A DNA stretch of 40,776 nucleotides from Beroe ovata (Eukaryota; Ctenophora; Nuda; Beroida; Beroidae): positions 206,350 through 247,125 of the forward strand of contig CAMPET010000008.1 in the NCBI GenBank assembly GCA_946803715.1. The letters run 5' to 3'. This document shows positions 12,201 through 24,200 of the stretch, one piece after another. The first letter of the stretch is position 1, and each line of letters begins with the position of its first letter. The position numbers and the translations under genes were made by a program. A model generated the notes under the pieces. That model made no database searches. It saw only the letters and a program-made list of their open reading frames with translations, and had not been told where the DNA came from.

Positions 12201-15200
12201 TCAGTTATGAGGTGCAATTAGCTAATTAGGTGAATTACTCCACTACCTCCCTTTCTACTGTAGAAGAGTAATTATCCTCTACAAACACACAGAGTGAAAA
12301 TAATTGGAGGAAGACTGACTGCTGTAGAGCGGGGATATATGAGAGTTCCCGCCACACAAACGTGCGTGCATTCATACAAACATGCATTCATACAAACATG
12401 CATACAAACATACTTGCATACAAACATACATGCATAAGGGCACACATATTTTATTTAATTCCTTTAAATCTGGTGATCCATTGACTACTCTACTCAGTAG
12501 AGTAGAGTTTACAACCGCAGCTCTACAACATACTCTTTGTACGTTCTCTCTTTCCCTCTCTCTGCACTTGCGCTCTCTCTCTCTCTCCCTCTCTCTCGTA
12601 ACCTAGCAACCAGGATGTGGAGGTCCAATCATGTTCATCTGGGTATCGGAGTGCCGCGGAGGTCACTGCTTACCGACATCCACTCCTCTCTCGTGTTTGT
12701 TATTGTAAGTTGGGCGGGAGTAATTACCTTGACCACTATAATAACTGTGCACTTCATATGATCTCCTGTGGGGTTTATGTAATGGGTTGATCCACTACTT
12801 TGTCTGCATATATTCCTGTCTCCCTCAGATATTGTGAAAATAAGCTGTTGGTGCCCTATATCAATATGTAATATGTTTCGCATACGGCTATCGTGGACTA
12901 AATGATGGGTCTTTCGATTAACCAACTTTTAGTGACTATATCGTTTAACTAGAGTTCGATCGAGCTGGCCAAACCCCTCTGCTTATCAAATTATCTCTCC
13001 TCATTTCTTGTTTCGAGGATGATTCTAATCACACTGATATCCTGCCACGAGGAATTGAGTGCCGTGTTGTCATCAGCGTTGTAGTGCGACTGATACTCAT
13101 TTCTCATTTATAGTCAACAGGGTGACTGAGACCAAACATCGTTATGAAAGAAGGGTGGAAATCTTGTCCATTCTCGACACATCAGGCTAGCCTGCAGATT
13201 GCATTCACAGGCTGTTCACTGGTCATTCCTTCACTCTTTTGTGTCTTTCTCCTTTCCAAGAAAATCGCAAGTCTAATTCCATTCATTGCTCAGTGTTGTT
13301 CAGGGCAGCCTGGATTTGCGTGGCGTGGGTGTGTCTGCACTCCTTTGTTTTGGTCGTTTGTCTGTGTTGTCATGACTACAGACACTGTCTATTGTTAGGC
13401 GCTCTCATTCACAGAGGCCCTGTTGTTTATGATGTACAACACGCAGAGGTAGATTGTATCCTTATATTGTCGTCTCATAGCTGTTAAATAGGCGTGTTTT
13501 TGTCGTCACTGATCACCCCAGCCAGCTATTTCGATATTTCACAGTATACGGTACAGCTTAATGTTTTCATCCAATGGCTGTAGCCGATCTAGAGGGGTCA
13601 CATGACAGAGAAAAGTGAAAACAGGGGGTGTTTTTGATATCAATAGCGTGGCACCTGCGTGTAATTATTAGTTAGGTGACTCCTACTAGTGGACCACGTT
13701 CACACACACACACACACACACANNNNNNNNNNNNNNNNNNNNNNNNNNNNNNNNNNNNNNNNNNNNNNNNNNNNNNNNNNNNNNNCACACACACACACAC
13801 ACACTCCCCTGGACTATTTTGCTGCATATAACACCTGGTGTTGTAGTGAGCTATTATTTGTACCATCACCAGGTGACAAATCTTCGCTAATACACAGACC
13901 AAATCTACTGATAAATGATCGAACTCCGCCCCTTCATACTTCCCCCATTTATCTGACGTTGTGTGTTTGTCTCAGTGTGACTGGTTTTGTATCGGTGCCT
14001 CCTGTTTCTGCGTCTCTGTGTGTGTCTGTGTGTTTGTGAATGTGTTTGTGTATGCGCGTATGTGTCTGTCTGTGAGTGTGTTTGTGTGTGTGTCTGTGTG
14101 TTTGTGTGTATGGGTGTGTGTGAGTGTGTGTGTGTAATGTCTGTGCGTGTGTGTGTCTGTGTGTTTGTGCGATGAATTACAGAGACTAAAGTCTGTAATG
14201 ATTCTCTCTGTATAATGACTGACTCTATATAAACTGACTCTAGTACACTCGCATACTCTGTACTGGGGACGGAGCCACTGCATGTATTGGAGCGCTGTAC
14301 TCCTTCACACGGCCACTGTGTTATCTAACACCTCGGTGTTATTGTATCACAACACCTGATTGTTATCATGACACCTGGGTGTCACTAAACGTTGCCATGA
14401 TTTGTGAGATACACAATCAACTATGAGATGCTTTTTTCATTTTGACCAAACCTTCTTCTATATTTTCATGAAATGACCCCGAACCGGCGATCCCTCATTT
14501 CTTCATATTCATTGCTCCGTTCTCTACTTTCCACTTTCCTGAGAATATAACTCTGTGATCCAGGTGTAGTTGCTATAGCAACGCTCATTATAGACAGCAA
14601 CTGAGCAACCGAGCGGTTATTATTAAGAGAGATAATGAGTTTACATGACCTATCACTACACGCTTGTCTTTTCAACTGTCATCTAACCGTTAAACTGGGG
14701 GGGGGGTGATTCACCCCCGTATTTGTCATGTTTTGCCATGTTCTATCATTTCCCCAACATCGATCAGCACACAGACTTTGGGAGTCGTCTTGTATAATTA
14801 CAATGTGAACCCCATTTATCCCTCCCCCAGTCTTGATTCATAACATAGGTGATTCCTAACCCAGTGAGGAATTAGCAAGTCTCAGCAGGAGCTATTATAA
14901 TATATTCATAGCGCTCTTTCATGAGGTCTAGTCAGTGGTATGCTAATTCCCCGCCCAGCCCATTCCCCCGGGATAAGTGGCTGGAGCCCCCTCCATGTCA
15001 ACCAGGCATGTGCTCATTTGACATGTGTGTGGAAACAATGCGGGGTCTTGTGATCAATTTCATTTATGTTACAACCCTCTCCCCTCCTCATCTTCCCTTT
15101 GTGACGTCACAGCATTTATACGCCCAGAGAACAGCGGTTTCACTCATTGACTGCATGGCACCATTTCTATACAAGTCGTGCTGAGGGCGGTCGATCCTAC

Positions 15201-18200
15201 CTTTATTATACAGATTGAGGCCGGTCTTCCATTCCCATGCATCCCATGCCTGCAGAGGCAATTTCCAATAAACTTGCAGAAAGAGGTCTCATTTTCAGTA
15301 CAGTCTCCATAATAATCACTTATCATCAGTGCACAGTGCCCATAATGCCCAATTTTCTAAGCATTCTTTCGTGCGTGGCGACATTGGCACTATGACTCGT
15401 AGTTCCACTCTCACTCAAATTTCTGCGAACAGAGATGACTGAGAATAGAGTAACACTATTATAATCTGACCATGCGTATACATATCATTATTGTTTTTTG
15501 TGAATGTTCTTCAATCTTCATAAAATGTGCTACCACATTATCGTGATCCCTCCCCTCTTTCTCTCGAAAAAGCTCATGTATATTGTATACTTAGCCAAGG
15601 GCAGCTTTGTTTCCTTTTCCAGTCGATCCACACATGAATAACATGTCGTAATAGATTGTATAGTGTTTGTGTTGTCTCCCCCAATGTCCTGTTCCTGTCC
15701 GATTTTCCACCGTCCCTTTCAATTCTGTGAAAGATTACATTGTTCATAATCGTAGTACATTCCACACATTTACACAATGTACACTATACATTGTACACTA
15801 TACATTGTGTAGGTCCAGGTGGTATATTGTGTATGCTAATCACGTGGTGGTGGTAGAGAAGGCCAATAAAATGTCTGTGCTTGTTGCACATGACACGTTC
15901 AAGGTAAAATATATGCCAGTATAAGTATCATCTGGAATCTACCGGTCACTTTTATACGGATCCACTTCTTTCCTATCATGGAAATCGTTATTCCAGCTGA
16001 TCTACCCAAGAATGACCAATGTATTTCATATTTCAGAAGTCCGAGGAGTTACGATCGCATATCAAGAGATTAGAGAGTGACCTCAGGAACCTCGAGCAAT
16101 CCAAAGTAAGTGTTTTCATGGGCTGATCGCTATCGAGTCATCATTATATCCCATTATATACCTATCTCATTAAGTAGGTTATGACTTATCTCACTATCAT
16201 TTACCCCTCATTACTGTTTATTGATTGAGATCATTGAGTTCATTTGGCGGTAGCAGGCTCAGGTTTTCACATATAATAACCTGGTATCTCAAATGTTATG
16301 TGTGGAGTGTGGATTATGAGCGGTTATTCACTCACACGTGATAGTGATTGTACACACGAAAAGTACACGGGCAAATGACACGTTACACATGTCCTGGACA
16401 CGTGACTTGGCACGTTACGGAGAAACGTGTTTTCATCGGGCGAATGTACCTCAATAACACGCTTATACACAGTTCCTTTGTTCTCGTCATCTCACACCTC
16501 ACGCGTACATTACGGTATGCGATGTCCACATGACACAAACTTGGTTATAATATCACGCAGTCATCACACCCATTTATCACATACTTCGTGTTTGACGCAG
16601 GCATCACGCAATCATCACAGTTTGTTCTGACGCGGTTACCATCGTCCCCATTGTTTTTGTTGTCGTCATATAAACGTCACAATTGACACACACATTGGGT
16701 ACCATTCGCGTCGTCATCAGAGCCATGCTTTGTAGGTACACTCAGTAATTGTTCAACAATTCATTCGGTTTATTGTATTGTGAGTTGATTGTGGATGAGT
16801 GATGAATCGCATATATTGAGTTTTTAACTTGAGTTTTCTAACTTTTTCGTCAAGCGGATAGGGATACCGTAATCCGGGGATTTGTCACAAATTTTACTCT
16901 TTCACTCAATGAATTCCAATTAAATTTGCATTTTTGCTGTATCCCGTCATCAATTAGTTTCGATCAAGCTTATACTCTCCTCATTAGACACCACTTAAGC
17001 TGGCTACTCCATTCTCCACATTACTTACACGTGGTAACAGTGTTATTAACATACCATGACTGAGAACACGTGCACACTGTTTCAGATTGAAAACAGTGGG
17101 AACTTGCAGATTAAATCACAGGAACTTCAACAAATGTCTGAAGTGAGTAGACAACTCCACATCAGTCCACACAACATGATCATAGCGCATGTGTTGAAGT
17201 CAAGGCATGATAAACCTGGTTATTTGCACTCCCTGATTTCCATCACTCAGTCTTCACCGGCATCTGCTTTGGCTACTGATCCCCCTTTCATACTAATCAT
17301 CCTAATGATCATCTCCACTTATGAGCTAGCTTGAAAAGGCGATTTAGTCTCAGATCTTCCCTCGCTTCTCATATCGAACATTCGAACAACTCATTGAGCT
17401 GAACTCTTTATGGACAGTGTGGATTTCAAAATCCTCAATTCTCACAATGGGGAATGAGAACACTCCCATTCCTCAATCCTCACTCCTCCCATCACTCCAG
17501 CACATCGAGTAAACTACCCCTCTTCATTTCAGTATGTGAAACAGTTGGAAAACACGGAGGAGGACCTCAGGGCGAAACTCGAACTTTACCAGAAAACAAC
17601 GGTAAATGGCGAAAAGAGCTTCCGGCGGTCGGCATTTTCGTAACTGTTCGAGCACACGTGCGCAAACACACACACACGTGTATGTGTACGTGTTTCATCC
17701 GTGTAGACATTGTGTGTGCTCATCCGTCGCATCTGTGACACACATGTATCTCTCTCGCAGTATCGTGACGTCACTCATTGCAACGCGTGAGCGCGTGAGA
17801 GAGAGTGCGTGAGAAGTGACGCGTGTGAAATACACGAGTGTGTGTGTGTGCATCATATTACCAGCATGCGTTATCACACAGCCAGGCACACTGCACAGTG
17901 AGACTCATAGTACAGTCAGAGCAGGGGAGTGAAGTCCATAGCTCTGAGAGAAGAGCCGGTTGAAACCTGACCAATTTCGTCAGTCGTGATATGGATGACG
18001 TCATCGTGACGCGTTATGGCAGAGTGATGTAACTCGTATCGTCATAGCAACGCGGTGTGTGAAGTGCGTGTGTGTGTGTGTGTACAGATGTTGATACAAT
18101 AAGTAGCAGCAGAAGTAGCTGTGTAGCAGCAGGTGTGATACACATTAGTCACGTGTAAACCTCTCAAGTCACGTGATCAGACAGACTATTAGTGAGCGAG

Positions 18201-21200
18201 CTAAATAGCAACACTTGGTCATCATATGGTGAAACATGGCGAGAAATAGAGATTGTGCGCGATTATATCGGCGAATTCCCGAGACTTTCTCGTTTTTATT
18301 CGTTCTATTTGATGTTCTTCCTCTCTCCTCAACTCGTATCACAAAACTATGTTACCGAAAATCGTAGCACTTGTTTGCTTAAAATCTTTGATTCCTGCCG
18401 ATACACCAATATGTGATGTGTAGATTCTGTGACTTCTAAGCATGTTTTTCCGTCTGTAATTGGGTAAAAGAGTGGCATAATTTGAGCAGCACTTTTCATA
18501 TCATTCAGCCACCGTGTGTGCCGAAGATTTTGAAACCAGTTTAGAATCAGGTCCTGATACCTGGGGGACGCACGTTCCACGAGTGAAGCGATTGCAGTAC
18601 CTACATAGTGGACCATAGTGAACCATAGTGAACCATAGTGAACCATGCCTATTGCCTGAATTGGTATACATTTTCGTGCATCATAGCGTACAATGTGGCA
18701 ACTATGTACACTATACACTATACAGTATACACAGCTGTACATAATAGTGTGTAATGTGTATACTATTGTACAATAATGGATGTACATTGTACAATGTACA
18801 CAAGTGTAGAATGTATTCACTATACAATATACACAGATTTCTTTGCAATTTATGGTGTATATATTGTGTAATAGTGAGTATATTACACTACACCCATATT
18901 GTACAATATTGTACATTGTGTGACATGTGACTTGTGTGTGTGTATTAATTCACAAGGATTTGATTCCATGGCAACACCATTCGTTACACGTGGTTATATA
19001 GGCGTGGAGGGAATGCTAATTATACCTAGTGATTTATTAGTCAAGACCATTTTCTCGTGTTATTTTCCTCAAGGTATTAGGATCTCTTTTTAAACCTTTA
19101 TTATGGGGCACCTTAGTGAACAGTAATAAGGTACTGATCGAATGCAAAAACTGGTTTATAATTTATAATTTCTCGATTCCACGACTTCGAATTATTTCAT
19201 GATTTGTATTTACAAAGACAATGTACGTGCTGAGCTGCATATTTGAACTGTTTTTCATCTTTCAACAGTACTTGTTATACTTGGCAGTCTTTAGGTCTTA
19301 ATTATGTTGACTATTAACTTGAAGATGCGAATTGCAGACGCTTTTTGGGGTAGAAATTTGATGAATTATATTTGTGATTATACCTATATTTAATTTCAAA
19401 TGATTATTTCACTAAAACGTCATTATATCAAGTGTTGTGGGAATGTGGGTGAAGAAGTGAGGTATGATAGTGAGGAAAGACGTGTGGCATGTATGTAGCT
19501 CACCAACTATACCATTGTTCAATGTTCAATCACCTCACCTCCTCTGATCCGTTCCCCAACTCGAGCTTGTACGGGAGCTAGTTTGTGTTACCATGACAAC
19601 CGCTGAATCACGCGTGACTCCCACCGCGTGACATGTTCACACGCGGCCGCTGATTATTCTATGAGTTTGACCTGGTACAGACAACACTCTCCCTCACTCG
19701 AGTTGGGGAATGCGGCGATGAGCCGCGTCACGTGACCACGGTTCATAGAATGGATCACGCGTTGCCCTGCGTCGGGACATGTCACGTGTGTGTTGCCACG
19801 TGTGTGTTGTCAGTGACAACGCGTCACGCGTGTGTTGTCATGGTAACACTGCTACTCCCTCAGCAAGACGAGATGGAAGGGTTGAAGGAGAGGAATAGAG
19901 CGTTGGAACTGAACACTAAGGTATGTGGATGAGTAAGCATGCCTTTATCTTTTCCCCATCACTGTCACCTCACGATGAAATTGGGGACGGGTTGGTGCCG
20001 TAGATAAATATTTACAATAATATTGTGGTGGTTACGTGGGACTATGATTCTCAATGAAATGAAGAATTCTTCATCTGGCCATCACGCATGCCATATGGCA
20101 TGGATCGCGGAGATGTCATATGGAAACACCAATTGGTGCCAGTGGATGGACAGATGCTGGTGACGCATATTTTTGCCGGTTCTGTGAGATTTTTCCAAAC
20201 AGAAGTTCAAGTTGTATTCCTATCGAAAATGAAATCAAGACGAATGTGAAGTATTTTAGATTGAACTATTTTAGACCTACAAACCCAGTGAAATATTTCA
20301 ACCCCTGATCTGTCTGATGATCAACTTATTTACCCTGTAAAGTATACAATCGGGCTACAAATACCTACAATTCAGGGCTGTTATGTTAGCTAAAATGCTC
20401 TCTGCCAGCTGCCTCTCCTTTCTGTAGAGTTTGCACTGCAGTAAGCAGGGTTCCAATGAAATGGCGGCCTATGACCGGGTTTTGTTGCTTGATATTAGAG
20501 CAATTGAAGTTCCAAAACCCGATCATTGGCCGCCATTTCAAATACTATGAAGACCGAGCATATTCCCTACCTTATTTACAAGACGTGGTGTAGCTGCCAT
20601 TGGCAGTAGAGTCGATCTTGCCACCCGCCTCATTCTCCCCTGGGCTCATGGTTACTCAGGCATTGAACACGTGACTATTATCCATGATAACTCACATCTT
20701 GAATGTGTGATATTATTCGCAAGTGTCGCGCATCGGTCACGAGGGCAGGAAGGGGGCGGGGAAATAGCTCCCTAGCCCCTGATTGTCGTAACAAATCGCT
20801 GTCATTCTAATCTGAAGTTTGAGATCCCCTCCTAATATGTACAATGTACATCGAGATGCTCCTTGTCCATCCCTGTAGTCAATATGATATACAGTACATG
20901 GGGCCTTCTTGCGTGCGGTTATGGGTCATTATTATGGGTCATTATCAGCTCATTAACTCATTAGACAGTATTAGGGCCGGCCTGGTTATCGTGTATTTCC
21001 GCATACACACACATACCTGTGTGTGTTCCCTCTCATATAATAAGAGCAGTGTTATTGTAGAGAGAGGTCCATTACCGTGCAGATGTTTACATCCCCCGGA
21101 CCTGCACTCAGTATTTTGCTCTGGATTGCCATCACATTGTCATGTGTTTTTGCTCATCAATGATGACCCATCATGATGACGCCCTGATCGGATACATGTA

Positions 21201-24200
21201 CTGCGATACAAGCCTATATAATTATATTCACTCTAGTCATTGATGTTTTTTATGATACTTGCAAGATTCGTGTTCTAGATCAAAGTTGCAGTATAAAAAT
21301 TCTGCTCTTTCTGCTTAGACCGAATCAAAGCCTGGGGATCTTTTCCGAAACTGGCTCAAGTGACAAAACTGACTTCAGTCAAAATCTAATCCCCAATTTA
21401 CGCTACACTTTCGACTTAAGTAAACACTTAGACTTAAATCAGTTCCAGAAAGGACCCCTAGGTGATCTCTGACATTCAATTTGGACTTGCCAATGCGTGG
21501 TACAGTTTAACTGACAAAGAACTAGAACCACTTCAATCATTGCAAACTCTGTACGCTCGAGGATCCAGATCCTCTGATCCTGTGATCCTCTGTGGGCCAT
21601 ATGAACAAGAGTCATATTATACTTATAGACTTGGAAGTGCTAGTCATGTTGCTATCGAACTGCTCAGTGAACTTATAGAGACGTCTTGACAAGCACGAGT
21701 TCTCCGTTAACATAGAGGGGGTGTAACTCATCAAAACAACGCGTCTACAATACCGCGACGTGCTCATCATACTCATGATCACACACATGATCCACCCGCT
21801 TAAACTGGTACCTGCAGAAAATGACAGATATGCGGCAGACGGAGCGAGTGCTGAGACGGCATATTATAGAGATTGACAAGGCGAGAGCATCGGAGGCGCG
21901 GCAACACCACCGTGCTAAACTACAGATAGACGAGCTCAAGAAAAAGGTGGGGTTCCAGGTTCACACATAACTTCTATCATATGTGTACACCATTTGAACT
22001 ATTAATTCTGCATCTAAGATGCGGGATAATGATAATATGAGTATGATGCCTGATGGTATGCATCTGTTTTCAGCTGGAAGCGGCGGAAGCGCAGCTCAGT
22101 CGAACTAAGGACGTGGATTCTTTAGTCCAGGTAAACGATATATAGTACACGTCCTATGCGGGATTATGTGTGATAATGCGGGATTATGTGTGATAATTTA
22201 TTCAATATGGTGAATCACGCACTGATCCAGGCTAGCAAGTACTCCTGGTTCATTGGTAATACAGAATATTATCATACTGGTCTACTATATAGACTGCTGA
22301 CTATATATACCTAAGTATTGCAGTCTTATAATTTGAGACTTTTTCGAGTGCCACAGTGGTCGACGGTTGTTCTGCTGTCGTCGTCATGACAACCTCATGT
22401 GGTTGTCATGACAACCTCCTGTGGTTGCCCTGGACGATACTCACTAGTCACTGAGTATTGTTATAGTCACTGAGTATTGTACTCAGTCAATGCTCTCGTG
22501 ATGCTATATGTTGTACTGCTGGCCGCGTACATAATCTACTATGTATATGGTGCCCATATGGTACGACTTAAGACACAATTCGCCGTGAGTGAGCCGTCTC
22601 CATTTCGTATAGTTTTTGTAACTTTTTTCACTGCGGCGATTGCATTTCCAAGAACGCCGTGATCATGAGTTTGACGCTGTTCAGTGTTCATCAATTAAGA
22701 TATCCGATTCTGAGTGTTACTAGTTACCTCCGATACGGTCTAAATCTATTACAACGTGTTTCCAGGAGCCACGCCCAAATAATTCACATGATAACTGTCT
22801 CAGATAAGATGCGTGGTATAGCACGAATATTATTGATGCTGTCAAACTCAGCAGCTTTATATAGTCTCCCCAAACGCAAGGATACATTACGTCGGTACCT
22901 ACATGTTCATATCTGATAGCTCGAACCACGCGATGGTCAATAATGACAAATAGGCTCCGCTCTCTGTACCCATGTGTTACTGTCGTTGTTGCTGTCGTTG
23001 TTGTTGTTGTTGTTTTTGTTGTTGTTGTCGAGGATAATCTAGAAGATTGAAGTGGCGAAGTTCATTCAACAGCAGCTGCCACCTATACTAGTTCTCTGGC
23101 ATTGACACATAGTATTAAGAAAGCTGGTTGCTGGTACCCAATACCCATCTCCTGCCATTACTCTAGGTGCTGTCAATGCGAAGTCTTAACATAATATTGT
23201 GGCGGTTGTATTGGAAATCACATACAGGCAGACGCGAATTGCGTTTACTGTAGTTTAATCACATCTCGCGCCGCCCCTTCAACAAGTTTTTGATCATTAC
23301 ACTAGCACACATGATAGCTTGTTAGAAAAAACTGGTAGTTCGTGTACTATAGTTACCATGGTTCATTGCTATGGTGCTTGTTGGATTACTGCCAGTTATC
23401 TCGAGTACCGATATATAAGGGACTTGCATATCTTTTAAGAGGGTTTAGTTTCTATTTCAGGAAATTGTAAAATTACGGATCTCTACACAGCGATGCAGGA
23501 CAGAAATAGCTGTCAAAAATTTTGTGAGATATAATAGCGCATTATTCTAGATATTGTGTTGTTTTGTAGCTTCCTTTAAACTCTAGTCTTATGACAGTAG
23601 ACATATAGATGAGCAGAATGTCTTGCAGCATAGCTCCTATCATTGGTGACAGATGTCAGATTCCTTGTTGCCCCATGATATAGTAGTTAATCCTGCACGT
23701 GTGACATTGTAGCATTTTCACACGGACATGCAGTCTATAGGTAGTATTCCGTGAGAATGATTTTCAAGTAATTTCGGAGTAGTAGAGAGTTTTGGATAAT
23801 AATATTGCAGGGTTCATTACAGTCCAGACTGAACAGCGTATAATGTACATTGTACAATGTATAGTGTGCATTGTTATACAATGTACATCAGTGTATATTG
23901 TGCAAGCCGATATCTTCATACCCATCATATTTCGTGTGGCATGTTTTTGGCACGCAGCCAATTTCAGAATCCCCAGTAATCCCCTCGTCGACCCACACAG
24001 CACACTTTGCCCTCCTCAGGAGGTAGTCATGCTACAAGCGTCAGAGGAACGTCTCAAAACGCAGCTGCAAGAATTACAGAATGTAGGTGAAAATGTAGAA
24101 ATGAGTGATAGGTGTAGGAGAATTTTGAGGTGAGAACTTTGAGGTGGTCATTGCCATTGTGACACATATATCTTGTCCCAGGGCAAGGATGTCGATGAGA

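Larger units (their letters stand above)
10249..16036 (+). other. Longest intron (5.8 kb), mostly simple repeats
   Basis: No confident exon seen. It holds CA/GT and CT tracts, an assembly gap, a single N at 11020, a decayed minus-strand coding-like remnant (11476-11831), an X-box-like palindrome at 14569-14582 and a TGTACA-type array near 15776-15811. A 14-codon segment starting with ATG at 10561 and ending at a good donor (10602) is noted under findings. Confidence 0.7.
19921..21817 (+). other. Intron with two inverted-repeat elements
   Basis: No exon recognised. Holds a 28-base-arm hairpin (20457-20540), a TGTACA palindrome near 20838 and an imperfect inverted repeat at about 21334-21462 with CCTGGGG...CCCCTAGG ends. 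Confidence 0.6.

Noticed and set aside
13689-14283. His/Thr- and Cys/Val-rich frames
   Set aside because: Pure translation of CA/GT microsatellites and Ns.
15840-15915. Possible exon ending GTTCAAG|gtaaaa
   Set aside because: No usable acceptor keeps the frame open, and the peptide does not look like the surrounding coiled coil.
18347-18916. 189-codon minus-strand open frame
   Set aside because: Made largely of the TGTACA/TATACA array (Tyr/Ile/Cys/Val/His-rich text); no protein-like motif and no promoter signal.
23041-23085. Possible exon KIEVAKFIQQQLPP after ctag
   Set aside because: No good donor follows before the stop.
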